From NCBI RefSeq assembly GCF_002113125.1, contig NZ_NEJP01000008.1, positions 206,280-270,279 on the forward strand: DNA of 64,000 nucleotides, written 5' to 3'. This document shows positions 36,380 through 44,922 of the stretch, piece after piece (position 1 is the stretch's first letter; each line of letters starts with the position of its first letter). A program made the position numbers and the translations under genes. This DNA is from Pseudomonas sp. B20(2017) (GTDB taxonomy: Bacteria; Pseudomonadota; Gammaproteobacteria; Pseudomonadales; Pseudomonadaceae). The notes below the pieces were generated by a model. It was not told where the DNA came from, did not search any database, and worked only from the letters and a program-made list of their open reading frames with translations.

Positions 36380-37675
36380 ATGAACCTCGATTCAGCCCTG
36401 GCTTACCAGTCCGGTTTCGGCAACGAATTCAGCTCCGAAGCGTTGCCCGGCGCACTGCCCGTCGGCCAGAACTCCCCGCAAAAAGCCCCTTACGGTCTGT
36501 ACACCGAACTGTTCTCCGGCACCGCGTTCACCATGACCCGCAGCGAAGCGCGGCGTACATGGATGTACCGGATCCAGCCGTCGGCCAATCATCCGGCCTT
36601 CGTCAAACTGGAGCGGCAACTGGCAGGTGGCCCGTTGGGTGAAGTGACCCCCAATCGCCTGCGCTGGAACCCGCTGGAGATTCCGACCGAACCCACCGAT
36701 TTCATCGATGGTCTGGTGAGCATGGCGGCCAATTCCGCTGCCGAAAAACCGGCCGGCATCAGCATCTATCACTATTGCGCCAACCGTTCGATGGAACGCG
36801 TTTTCTTCAACGCCGACGGCGAGCTGCTGCTGGTGCCGCAACTGGGTCGCCTGCGCATCGCCACCGAACTGGGTGTGCTGGAAGTGGCGCCGCTGGAAAT
36901 CGCCGTGCTGCCACGGGGTTTGAAATTCCGCGTCGAACTGCTCGATCCGCAAGCGCGCGGCTACGTCGCCGAGAACCATGGCGCGCCGCTGCGCCTGCCG
37001 GATCTGGGACCGATCGGCAGCAACGGTCTGGCCAATCCGCGGGACTTCCTGACCCCGGTCGCCGCCTACGAAAACCTGCAACAGCCGACCACCCTGGTAC
37101 AGAAATTCCTCGGCCAGTTGTGGGGCGCCGAACTCAATCACTCGCCACTGAACGTGGTCGCCTGGCACGGCAACAACGTGCCGTACAAATATGACCTGCG
37201 CCGCTTCAACACCATCGGCACCGTCAGTTTCGATCATCCGGATCCATCGATCTTCACCGTGCTGACCTCGCCGACCAGCGTCCACGGTCTGGCCAACCTC
37301 GATTTCGTGATCTTCCCGCCGCGCTGGATGGTGGCCGAGAACACCTTCCGTCCGCCGTGGTTCCACCGCAACCTGATGAACGAATTCATGGGCCTGATCC
37401 AGGGCGAGTACGACGCCAAGGCCGAAGGCTTTGTGCCCGGCGGCGCGTCCCTGCACAGCTGCATGAGCGCTCACGGTCCTGACGGCGAGACCTGCACCAA
37501 AGCCATCAATGCGGACCTGAAACCGGCGAAGATCGATAACACCATGGCCTTTATGTTCGAGACCAGTCAGGTGCTGCGCCCAAGCCGCTTCGCCCTCGAC
37601 TGCCCGCAATTGCAATCCACTTACGACGCCTGCTGGGCCACGCTGCCCGCCACGTTCGACCCGACCCGGAGATAA
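36380..37675 (+). CDS. hmgA: Homogentisate 1,2-dioxygenase
   Basis: This 431-residue iron(II) dioxygenase opens homogentisate to maleylacetoacetate in tyrosine and phenylalanine breakdown. The family N-terminus [19 protein letters not shown] is present, and the iron-ligand region contains [15 protein letters not shown] and the [12 protein letters not shown] stretch. CAGGAGG lies 4-5 nt before the ATG at 36380; the frame extends to 36353. fahA starts 3 bp after its stop codon. Confidence 0.97.
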   Translation: MNLDSALAYQSGFGNEFSSEALPGALPVGQNSPQKAPYGLYTELFSGTAFTMTRSEARRTWMYRIQPSANHPAFVKLERQLAGGPLGEVTPNRLRWNPLEIPTEPTDFIDGLVSMAANSAAEKPAGISIYHYCANRSMERVFFNADGELLLVPQLGRLRIATELGVLEVAPLEIAVLPRGLKFRVELLDPQARGYVAENHGAPLRLPDLGPIGSNGLANPRDFLTPVAAYENLQQPTTLVQKFLGQLWGAELNHSPLNVVAWHGNNVPYKYDLRRFNTIGTVSFDHPDPSIFTVLTSPTSVHGLANLDFVIFPPRWMVAENTFRPPWFHRNLMNEFMGLIQGEYDAKAEGFVPGGASLHSCMSAHGPDGETCTKAINADLKPAKIDNTMAFMFETSQVLRPSRFALDCPQLQSTYDACWATLPATFDPTRR

Positions 37676-37678
37676 TCC

Positions 37679-38983
37679 ATGACTCAGAATTCCATCACCC
37701 GCAGTTGGGTCGCTTCGGCCAACGGTCACACCGAATTCCCGCTGCAGAACCTGCCGCTGGGCGTGTTCAGCATCGAAGGCTCGGCGCCGCGTGCGGGCGT
37801 GGCGATTGGCGAACACATCTTCGATCTGCAAGTGGCGCTGGAGGCCGGTCTGTTCGACGGCGCCGCGCGTAGTGCGGTCGAAGCCATGCACGGCGGTCAG
37901 TTGAACGCCTTCTTCGAACTCGGCCGCGATGCCCGCGTTGCGTTGCGTGAACGCCTGCTGGAGCTGTTCAGCGAAGGCAGCACTCATCGCGGCAACATCG
38001 GAGCCCAGGGTGCAAAACTGCTGCCATTGGCCGCCGATTGCCAACTGCATCTGCCGGCGCGTATCAGTGACTACACGGACTTCTACGTCGGCATCGAGCA
38101 CGCGCAGAACGTCGGCAAACTGTTCCGTCCGGACAACCCGCTACTGCCGAACTACAAACACGTGCCGATTGGCTACCACGGTCGTGCATCCACCGTACGC
38201 GCCTCCGGCGCCGACGTGCGCCGCCCGAAAGGCCAGACCCTGCCAGCCGGTGCGACCGAGCCGACCTTCGGCCCGTGCGCGCGTCTGGACTATGAGCTGG
38301 AGCTGGGAATCTGGATCGGTCAGGGCAACGAGATGGGCGAGCCGATTGCCATTGGCGATGCTGCCGAACACATTGCCGGTTTCTGCTTGCTCAACGACTG
38401 GTCGGCCCGTGACATTCAGGCCTGGGAATACCAGCCGCTTGGCCCGTTCCTGTCCAAGAGCTTCATCACCAGCGTCTCGCCATGGGTGGTGACTGCCGAA
38501 GCGCTGGCGCCATTCCGCATCGCGCAACCGGCGCGCCCGGAAGGTGATCCGCAGCCATTGCCGTACCTGTTCGACAAGCGCGATCAGGATGGCGGTGGCT
38601 TCGACATCGAGCTGGAAGTGCTGCTGCTCACCGAGAAAATGCGCGAGCAAAACCTGCCGGCCCATCGCCTGACCCTGAGCAACACCCGCTACATGTACTG
38701 GACCGTTGCGCAAATGGTCGCGCACCACAGCGTCAACGGTTGCCAGTTGCAGGCCGGTGACCTGTTCGGTTCGGGCACCTTGTCCGGCCCTGAAAACGGT
38801 CAGTTCGGCAGCCTGCTGGAAATCACCGAGGGCGGCAAAAAACCGATCGAACTGGCGTCCGGCGAAGTGCGCAAATTCCTTGAAGACGGCGACGAAATCA
38901 TCTTGCGCGCTCGCTGCGCCCGCGAAGGTTTTGCCTCGATCGGTTTCGGCGAGTGCCGTGGCACCGTGCTGGCGGCACGCTGA
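37679..38983 (+). CDS. fahA: Fumarylacetoacetase
   Basis: This 434-residue enzyme hydrolyses fumarylacetoacetate to fumarate and acetoacetate, the last step of the pathway. The N-terminal domain is SH3-like, and the C-terminal FAH domain carries the metal and catalytic region (SDYTDFYVGIEHA, IGYHGRASTV, LDYELELGIWIG, NDWSARDIQAWEYQPLGPF). It lies between hmgA and maiA with 3-bp and 12-bp spacers. Confidence 0.96.
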   Translation: MTQNSITRSWVASANGHTEFPLQNLPLGVFSIEGSAPRAGVAIGEHIFDLQVALEAGLFDGAARSAVEAMHGGQLNAFFELGRDARVALRERLLELFSEGSTHRGNIGAQGAKLLPLAADCQLHLPARISDYTDFYVGIEHAQNVGKLFRPDNPLLPNYKHVPIGYHGRASTVRASGADVRRPKGQTLPAGATEPTFGPCARLDYELELGIWIGQGNEMGEPIAIGDAAEHIAGFCLLNDWSARDIQAWEYQPLGPFLSKSFITSVSPWVVTAEALAPFRIAQPARPEGDPQPLPYLFDKRDQDGGGFDIELEVLLLTEKMREQNLPAHRLTLSNTRYMYWTVAQMVAHHSVNGCQLQAGDLFGSGTLSGPENGQFGSLLEITEGGKKPIELASGEVRKFLEDGDEIILRARCAREGFASIGFGECRGTVLAAR

Positions 38984-38995
38984 CAGGAGCGGGTC

Positions 38996-39631
38996 ATGGA
39001 TCTTTACACCTATTACCGTTCCACCTCGTCGTACCGGGTGCGGATCGCGCTGGCACTCAAGGGCCTCGACTATCAGGCGCTACCGGTCAATCTGATTGCA
39101 GCGCCTGGCGGCGAGCATCGGCAACCGGCGTATCTGGCGATCAATCCCCAGGGCCGGGTGCCGGCGCTGCGCACGGACGAAGGCAAGTTGCTGATTCAGT
39201 CACCGGCGATCATCGAGTACCTGGAAGAACGCCATCCACAGGTGCCGTTGCTGCCCGATGACCTTGTTGCCCGCGCACAGGTGCGCGGGGTGGCGGCGGT
39301 GATCGGCTGCGATGTACATCCGTTGCATAACGTCAGCGTGCTCAATCGCCTGCGCGGTCTGGGGCATGACGAACCGCAGGTCAACGAGTGGATCGGCCAC
39401 TGGATCAGTCAGGGGCTGGCGACGGTGGAGCAGTTGATCGGCGACAGCGGTTTCTGTTTTGGCGAGTGGCCCTGTGTGGCTGACGTGTACCTGATTCCGC
39501 AGTTGTACGCGGCCGAGCGGTTCAACGTTTCGTTGGAGGCCTATCCACGGATTCGTCGAGTGGCCGCGCTGGCCTCTGAACATCCGGCATTCATTGCGGC
39601 GCATCCGGCGAATCAGCCGGACACCCCGTAA
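38996..39631 (+). CDS. maiA: Maleylacetoacetate isomerase (zeta-class GST)
   Basis: This 211-residue glutathione transferase has the zeta-class N-terminal motif YTYYRSTSSYRVRIALALKGL, with the SSYR glutathione activation site, and the family C-terminal helices (DVYLIPQLYAAERF). It isomerises maleylacetoacetate to fumarylacetoacetate between HmgA and FahA. It is last of the three hmg enzyme genes, with a REPIN and then the transporter following. Confidence 0.95.
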   Translation: MDLYTYYRSTSSYRVRIALALKGLDYQALPVNLIAAPGGEHRQPAYLAINPQGRVPALRTDEGKLLIQSPAIIEYLEERHPQVPLLPDDLVARAQVRGVAAVIGCDVHPLHNVSVLNRLRGLGHDEPQVNEWIGHWISQGLATVEQLIGDSGFCFGEWPCVADVYLIPQLYAAERFNVSLEAYPRIRRVAALASEHPAFIAAHPANQPDTP

Positions 39632-39635
39632 CCCC

Positions 39636-39724
39636 TGTGGGAGCGAGCTTGCTCGCGAAGAGGGAGGGTCAGCGCGAGTAATGTCGCCTGACTGACCGCT
39701 TTCGCGAGCAAGCTCGCTCCCACA
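39636..39724. repeat. REPIN, GTGGGAGCGAGC family
   Basis: Paired inverted arms TGTGGGAGCGAGCTTGCTCG and CGAGCAAGCTCGCTCCCACA lie between maiA and the MFS transporter gene. Confidence 0.92.
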
Positions 39725-39776
39725 ATAGATCTGCGCTGTGACCATAAAATCATAAAAACAAAACAGGTACCTTGCG

Positions 39777-41147
39777 ATGCACAACCAGATTGCCAGCTTC
39801 CGGGCGGCACTCGACGCCCGTCCTGTGTCCCGCTTTCAGTGGTTACTCCTGATTCTTCTCGCCTTGCTGCTGGTCACCGACGGCTATGACGCCCAGGTGC
39901 TCGGTTACGTGGTGCCGGCATTGGCGCAGGACTGGGGTCTGGAAAAGTCCGCGTTCGGCCCGGTATTCAGCGCCAACCTTCTGGGCCTGACCCTCGGCTC
40001 GCTCGCCGTGACGCCGCTGGCCGATCGCTTCGGCGTTCGACGGATTCTGCTCGCCTGCGTGCTGATTTACGCCAGCCTCACCGTGCTGATGGTGTTCGCC
40101 GACTCCCTGAATACCCTGATGATCGCGCGCTTCATCTGCGGCATCGGCATGGGCGGCGCGATGCCCAGCGCCATGGCGTTGATGTCGGAATATTCACCGC
40201 CACGCCTGCGTACGTTGATGGTGACGCTGGCGGCCTGCGGCTTTTCATTCGGCGGTGCTGCGGGTGGTTTTGTTGCAGCCGGCTTCATCGACCGGTTCGG
40301 CTGGCAAGCGGTGTTCCTCGCTGGCGGCGTCACGCCGTTGCTGCTGTTTCCGTTTCTCTGGTGGATGCTGCCGGAATCCTTGCCAAGATTGCTGCGTGAC
40401 GCGCCGCCCTATGCACGCCTGCGCAAAGTCACCGCGCGGATGCTGCCGGACTGGCAGCCACCGGCCGCATCGGTCGAACAGAACGAACGCGAGCAGGGCA
40501 GCAAACTGACCGTGGTGGAGTTGTTCCGCAACGGTTACGCCCGCCCGACCTTGCTGATCTGGTCGACGTTTTTCGTCAGCCTGATCCTGCTGTATTTCAT
40601 GATCAGCTGGCTGCCGTCGCTGCTGCTGGAAAGTGGCCTGAAGCTCAACGAAGCGAATCTGGTGACGTCGATGTTCCTGTTCGCCGGCACGCTGGGGGCG
40701 ATCTGCATGGCGTGGTTCGCCGACCGTTTGAAAAGCAAGGTGCGGCTGCTGTCCGGCGTGCTGGCAGGCGCGGCGCTGTGCACGATCCTGCTGGGCCTGA
40801 ATCACGACAACCCGCGTTATCTGGTGGCCTGTGTGTTCGCGGCGGGGTTCTGCATCATCGGCGGGCAACTGACGCTCAATGCGTTCGCCAGCAATTTCTA
40901 TCCGGCCCACGTGCGCGCCACCGGCACTGGCTGGGCGTTGGGAGTGGGGCGGTTCGGTTCGATTCTCGGGCCGCTGTTCGGCAGCCTGTTGCTGGCGATG
41001 CACATTCCGGTGGAGCAGATTTTCTTCTTCTGCGCGATTCCGGCAGTGATTGCGGCGTTGCTGATCATTCAGGTGCGTTTGCCTTCGCAGCTTGCGCAAA
41101 ATCCTGTGGGAGCGAGCTTGCTCGCGAAGAACGATAACGCGGTTTGA
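39777..41147 (+). CDS. MFS transporter, aromatic acid:H+ symporter family
   Basis: This 456-residue transporter has 12 predicted membrane segments and the AAHS-like DGYDAQVLGYVVPAL motif near TM1 (about 36-50), LADRFGVRR between TM2 and TM3 and a central cytoplasmic loop. AAHS carriers import aromatic acids such as 4-hydroxybenzoate. Its position beside the homogentisate genes suggests uptake of a related aromatic. The last residues (VGASLLAKNDNAV) are encoded by a REPIN that runs into the gene. Confidence 0.88.
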   Translation: MHNQIASFRAALDARPVSRFQWLLLILLALLLVTDGYDAQVLGYVVPALAQDWGLEKSAFGPVFSANLLGLTLGSLAVTPLADRFGVRRILLACVLIYASLTVLMVFADSLNTLMIARFICGIGMGGAMPSAMALMSEYSPPRLRTLMVTLAACGFSFGGAAGGFVAAGFIDRFGWQAVFLAGGVTPLLLFPFLWWMLPESLPRLLRDAPPYARLRKVTARMLPDWQPPAASVEQNEREQGSKLTVVELFRNGYARPTLLIWSTFFVSLILLYFMISWLPSLLLESGLKLNEANLVTSMFLFAGTLGAICMAWFADRLKSKVRLLSGVLAGAALCTILLGLNHDNPRYLVACVFAAGFCIIGGQLTLNAFASNFYPAHVRATGTGWALGVGRFGSILGPLFGSLLLAMHIPVEQIFFFCAIPAVIAALLIIQVRLPSQLAQNPVGASLLAKNDNAV

Positions 41148-41192
41148 CTGATCGACCGCGTCGCCTGATTCGCGAGCAAGCTCGCTCCCACA
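41105..41192. repeat. REPIN overlapping the 3' end of the MFS gene
   Basis: Left arm TGTGGGAGCGAGCTTGCTCG lies within the coding sequence, right arm CGAGCAAGCTCGCTCCCACA in the spacer before the convergent SirB1-like gene. Confidence 0.92.
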
Positions 41193-41197
41193 AGGGA

Positions 41198-42001
41198 TCA
41201 GTGGACGACTGAGTTCGGCGGCAGATGCCCCAGCCGTTCCGTCAGGCGAAGTCGCTGAATCGGGTCGTCACTGAGCAATAGCGCGTGCTCCAGGTCGAAA
41301 CGCTCGGCGTTCGGGCAATCGAGGCGCTGGTACAGACTGGCCCGCGCCAGATAGTCGGCGGCGCTTGCGTTGCCCAGTTCGAGCACGCGCTCGGCATCGA
41401 TCAGCGCCGCGATGAAGTCGTCGTGGGTCAGGTGCAATTGGCGCAGGTTGCGTGAAAGACGCTGAAGCATCTGCACCGGTTCGGCAGTCAGCAGGTGGTC
41501 GGCGTTGAGTTTCATCTGATGGCCGTACTGGCGATGCAGCAGTTCGCGGCAATCGTTCGGATACAGGCGCCGTCCGCCGCATGGATCGAGCAGGTGATCG
41601 GCCCCGGGAACCTTCAGCAGGAAGTGGCCGGGGAAGTTTACGCCAACCAGTGGGATCTCCAGACCACGGGCCAGTTCCAGGGCGATCAGTGCCAGCGCCA
41701 GCGGTTGGCCGCGTTTGGTCTGCATGACTTTGTGCACCATCGCGGCCTGTGGGCGCAGCGGTATGAAATCATCTTGCGCGAAGCCCAGATCGGTCATGCG
41801 CCGCAGCAGCGGTTGCGCCAGCTCGCTGACCGGCAGCAACGGCAAGCCATAGCTGACCCGCTGCTGCAGTTCCTTGAATTCCTGCAACAGCGCTTCGGGA
41901 TCGGCTTGTTTGTCGTGTTCGGCGGCCATCCACAACGCGGCTTCGAACAGCGCGGGCGGTGAACGGTGCAGACAATCGAAGAAACGTTGGCGCGGACTCA
42001 T
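41198..42001 (-). CDS. SirB1 family protein (transglutaminase-like fold, TPR-type C-terminus)
   Basis: This 267-residue protein matches SirB1/YchA. The N-terminal SirB1-N/transglutaminase-like region includes RGQPLALALIALELARGLEIPLVGVNFPGHFLL and DPCGGRRL, and the C-terminal helices are TPR-like. The triad Cys of true transglutaminases is not evident, so catalysis is doubtful. It starts with MSPRQRFFDCL at the ATG at 42001 and faces the MFS gene across a REPIN. Confidence 0.85.
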   Translation of the reverse strand: MSPRQRFFDCLHRSPPALFEAALWMAAEHDKQADPEALLQEFKELQQRVSYGLPLLPVSELAQPLLRRMTDLGFAQDDFIPLRPQAAMVHKVMQTKRGQPLALALIALELARGLEIPLVGVNFPGHFLLKVPGADHLLDPCGGRRLYPNDCRELLHRQYGHQMKLNADHLLTAEPVQMLQRLSRNLRQLHLTHDDFIAALIDAERVLELGNASAADYLARASLYQRLDCPNAERFDLEHALLLSDDPIQRLRLTERLGHLPPNSVVH

Positions 42002-42185
42002 CTAAATCTCCGGGGCATGCCTCGTTTTAGCCCCGTCTTTGCCATTCGTCCAGTGCCGGGCCGCTCTGCCATCGGGTTATGCCACAACCCTCCGATCGGT
42101 GGTGGCGCTTATTCCGGCGCGCTTCAGCAATTTTCAGGCGCAAGCCTATACTGGCGTCTACCAGAAGTGATTCGGGAGCTTGCCG

Positions 42186-43205
42186 ATGTTCGCTCTCATG
42201 CAAAGCACTCGCCTGGAATCGCTGCACCTTAGCGTTGATCCGGTGTCCGGATTGAAGGCGGTCATTGCCATTCATAACAGTCGTCTCGGGCCAGCCCTGG
42301 GCGGGTGTCGTTATCTTGCCTACCCGAACGACGAATCCGCTGTCGAGGACGCCATACGCCTGGCCCAGGGCATGAGCTACAAGGCCGCGCTGGCAGGTCT
42401 CCCCCAGGGCGGAGGTGTCGCCGTGATCGTGCGGCCGGCCCACGTGGAAAACCGCGCCGCTCTGTTCGAAGCTTTCGGGCGCTGCATCGATCAACTCGAC
42501 GGCCGCTACATCACCGCCATCGACAGCGGCACGTCAGTGGCGGACATGGATTGCATCGCCCAGCAAACCCAGCATGTCACCAGCACCACCTCGGCCGGCG
42601 ACCCGGCGCCGCATGCGGCGATGGGTGTCTTCACCGGGATTCGCGCCACGGCCATGGCGCGGCTGGGCAGTGACAACCTCGAAGGCTTGCGCGTGGCGAT
42701 TCAGGGGTTGGGAAATGTCGGCTTTGCGCTCGCGGAGCAGTTGCACGCAGCGGGGGCCGAACTGCTGGTCAGTGATATCGACCACGGCAAGGTGCAACTG
42801 GCGATGGAACAGCTCAACGCTCATCCGATCGCCAACGACGCGTTACTCAGCACGCCGTGCGACATCCTCGCACCGTGCGGCCTTGGCGGTGTGCTTAACA
42901 GCCACACGGTCACCCAGTTGCGCTGCTCGGCGGTGGCGGGCTCGGCCAACAATCAGCTGACGCATCTGGACGTCGCCGATCAACTGGAACGGCGCGGCAT
43001 CCTGTATGCGCCCGATTACGTGATCAATGCCGGCGGGCTGATCTACGTTTCCCTCAAGCACCGGGGCGAAGAACTGACGACCATCACTGCGCACCTGTCG
43101 AAGATCAGTTCGCGACTGACCGAAGTCTTCGCCCACGCCCAGGCAGAAAAGCGTTCACCTGCGCGGGTGGCGGACGAGCTGGCGGAAAAGGTGTTGTACC
43201 GCTGA
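42186..43205 (+). CDS. Leucine dehydrogenase-family amino acid dehydrogenase with altered catalytic Lys position
   Basis: This 339-residue protein is of the Glu/Leu/Phe/Val dehydrogenase family. The substrate-binding Lys66 (GMSYKAALAGL), Asp113 (ITAIDSGTSVADMD) and the NAD fold (VAIQGLGNVGFALAEQL) are conserved. The motif that reads GGGK in Bacillus leucine dehydrogenases is GGGV here (Val78, codon GTC at 42417), so the catalytic lysine is missing. I use the ATG at 42186 with GGGAG upstream, not the TTG at 42180. It is convergent with yebG. Confidence 0.86.
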   Translation: MFALMQSTRLESLHLSVDPVSGLKAVIAIHNSRLGPALGGCRYLAYPNDESAVEDAIRLAQGMSYKAALAGLPQGGGVAVIVRPAHVENRAALFEAFGRCIDQLDGRYITAIDSGTSVADMDCIAQQTQHVTSTTSAGDPAPHAAMGVFTGIRATAMARLGSDNLEGLRVAIQGLGNVGFALAEQLHAAGAELLVSDIDHGKVQLAMEQLNAHPIANDALLSTPCDILAPCGLGGVLNSHTVTQLRCSAVAGSANNQLTHLDVADQLERRGILYAPDYVINAGGLIYVSLKHRGEELTTITAHLSKISSRLTEVFAHAQAEKRSPARVADELAEKVLYR

Positions 43206-43220
43206 TTTTGTCCGGGCATG

Positions 43221-43252
43221 AAAAAGCCCCTGAGTCTTTCAACTCAGGGGCT
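43221..43252 (-). terminator. Terminator between the dehydrogenase and yebG genes
   Basis: AGCCCCTGAG-N8-CTCAGGGGCT forms a 10-bp stem. On the minus strand it ends in CTTTTTC, so it mainly serves yebG; on the plus strand the tail is weaker. Confidence 0.85.
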
Positions 43253-43270
43253 ATTCAATTCAAGTGTCGC

Positions 43271-43615
43271 TTACTTTGCAGCCTTCGCCGCTTTTGCAGG
43301 CTTGGCTGGCGCTTCTGCCGGTTCAGCCACCTCTGCAGGCTCGGTTGCCACAACCGGTGCCGCTGGTGCGTTGATCAGCTCCGACAATGCGTCAGGCTGG
43401 CTCTTGAACGCCCGGGCGAACACATCGCGGTTCTTCGCCATGAAGATCCCGACTTCTTCCACTTGCTGTTCGCTCAACGAAGGAACGGCTTTTTCCAGCA
43501 CTTCGGCCAACAGTTCGGCCAGTTCGAGCATTTTGTCATGACGGTCAGCTTCGGCTTTATCCATGAACAAGCGCTCCAGATCTCGGCTGCTGCGGTATAC
43601 CACTTCGACGGCCAT
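43271..43615 (-). CDS. yebG: SOS-regulated YebG family protein
   Basis: This 114-residue protein has the YebG N-terminus MAVEVVYRSSRDLERLFMDKAEADRHDKML, the conserved core and a low-complexity Ala/Pro/Lys tail (about 80-114, APAKPAKAAKAAK). YebG is a small DNA-damage-induced protein of unclear role. A perfect LexA box lies 44 bp upstream. The Pro/Ala/Lys-rich tail is not in E. coli YebG and may be disordered. Confidence 0.9.
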   Translation of the reverse strand: MAVEVVYRSSRDLERLFMDKAEADRHDKMLELAELLAEVLEKAVPSLSEQQVEEVGIFMAKNRDVFARAFKSQPDALSELINAPAAPVVATEPAEVAEPAEAPAKPAKAAKAAK

Positions 43616-43658
43616 TCACCACCTCACATGCCTTCACATTAAGTTGTCTTTGCGACTA

Positions 43659-43674
43659 CTGTATCTATATACAG
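43659..43674 (-). promoter_or_regulatory. LexA box of yebG
   Basis: CTGTATCTATATACAG fits the CTGT-N8-ACAG SOS operator exactly, with the usual TA-rich centre, about 44 bp upstream of yebG. Confidence 0.92.
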
Positions 43675-43908
43675 CGAAAAGGATAAGCGAATCCCTGCGC
43701 TTTGGGTAGTGGCTTTTCAATGTAGACCGGATTCGGATTTTGTCAGCCTGGCGCCAGCGCACAGGTGCGACCAAACGCCACGGCGCGGGTTTCGCGGCGG
43801 CTCGCCATGATGGCGTGGCCTCTTTTCTGCATGCATCTGCGTACGTGCGCAATAACCGTCACGTCCAATGCGCAACATCCGCTCGAACCGGGCTAAGGAA
43901 CCTTCATC

Positions 43909-44409
43909 GTGAAAATCAACTGGGCCGAGAAACTGCGGCAAAACGTGCATCAACTGGCCGAGTCTCTGGGCAACCTGTTCGTCGAGACCTTCCATTACCT
44001 GGCGCTGTTCGCCATCGGTGCGGTGACCGCCTGGGCGGCGGTGATGGAATTTCTCGGGATGCTCGAGGAAGGGCACATCAAGATCGATGACATTCTGTTG
44101 CTGTTCATCTATCTGGAACTGGGGGCGATGGTCGGGATTTACTTCAAGACCAACCACATGCCGGTGCGCTTCCTGATCTACGTGGCGATCACGGCACTGA
44201 CGCGCCTGCTGATCTCCAACGTCTCGCACCACAATCCGCCGGACATGGGCATCATCTACCTGTGTGGCGGGATTCTGCTGCTGGCGTTTTCGATCCTGGT
44301 AGTGCGTTACGCCTCGTCGCAATTCCCTTCGGTGAAAATCGAGAACCCGCACCGCAAGATCGGCACGGGTTCCAGTGAACATCCGGAAGTGGAGAAGGGC
44401 GAACTTTAA
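43909..44409 (+). CDS. psiE: PsiE family phosphate-starvation-inducible protein
   Basis: This 166-residue four-helix membrane protein matches the PsiE family (FHYLALFAIGAVTAWAAV, DDILLLFIYLELGAMVGIYF, ISNVSHHNPPDMGIIYLCG). Its function is unknown; in E. coli it is a PhoB and CRP target. The start is a GTG with AAGGAA 8-9 nt upstream. Its 3' end overlaps the convergent DUF3509 gene by 4 bp. Confidence 0.88.
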   Translation: MKINWAEKLRQNVHQLAESLGNLFVETFHYLALFAIGAVTAWAAVMEFLGMLEEGHIKIDDILLLFIYLELGAMVGIYFKTNHMPVRFLIYVAITALTRLLISNVSHHNPPDMGIIYLCGGILLLAFSILVVRYASSQFPSVKIENPHRKIGTGSSEHPEVEKGEL

Positions 44410-44723
44410 AGGCCGGCAACTGGCCGGGGCTGATGTTTGGCCTGACGCGGTGGCGGCGTGATTCCGTCGCCGCGGGTCATGGCGTCGAGGATTGCCATGG
44501 CGCTATGGCCCTGTTCGATGGCGATGCCGAATTGAATGCTCTGCACCAGGCGTTTGAGGCGCTTGGGGTCATTGCGTTGTTCGGCGCTGATCATCCGTTT
44601 GGCGACGATCCGGCCGCCATTGGAGAGGGTCAGCATGATGCTGCCGTCGAGGCCCTGAATGCTCAGGTTGATCTGATAGTCCGGCGCGAAGGCATCGGTA
44701 ATGATCTGAAAAGGATTGTCCAT
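44406..44723 (-). CDS. DUF3509 protein
   Basis: This 105-residue protein is of DUF3509, a family found mostly in Pseudomonas. The core MDNPFQIITDAFAPDYQINLS, GRIVAKRMISAEQ and LVQSIQFGIAIEQG match the family pattern. Function unknown, cytoplasmic by sequence. It is convergent with psiE (4-bp overlap). Confidence 0.85.
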   Translation of the reverse strand: MDNPFQIITDAFAPDYQINLSIQGLDGSIMLTLSNGGRIVAKRMISAEQRNDPKRLKRLVQSIQFGIAIEQGHSAMAILDAMTRGDGITPPPRQAKHQPRPVAGL

Positions 44724-44875
44724 GATGCGTCACCGCCTGATTGAACGTGCAGTTGTTGACCGGCCTTGATCGGGTTGGTTCGCCAAACCTGACCATCGGC
44801 CCTTCCGTGGTCCCGTCTCCTTCAGCGATGTAGCAAGGGACATGCCGGGAATATTGTCGAACAATGAAACCGGCC

Positions 44876-44910
44876 AAAAAGAAGGCGAACCCATGGCTCG
44901 CCTTCTTCGT
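44876..44910 (-). terminator. Terminator of the serine transporter gene
   Basis: AAGAAGGCGA and TCGCCTTCTT form a 10-bp stem; on the minus strand it ends in CTTCTTTTTGG just past the transporter stop codon. Confidence 0.85.
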
Positions 44911-44922
44911 TTGCGGCCCGTT

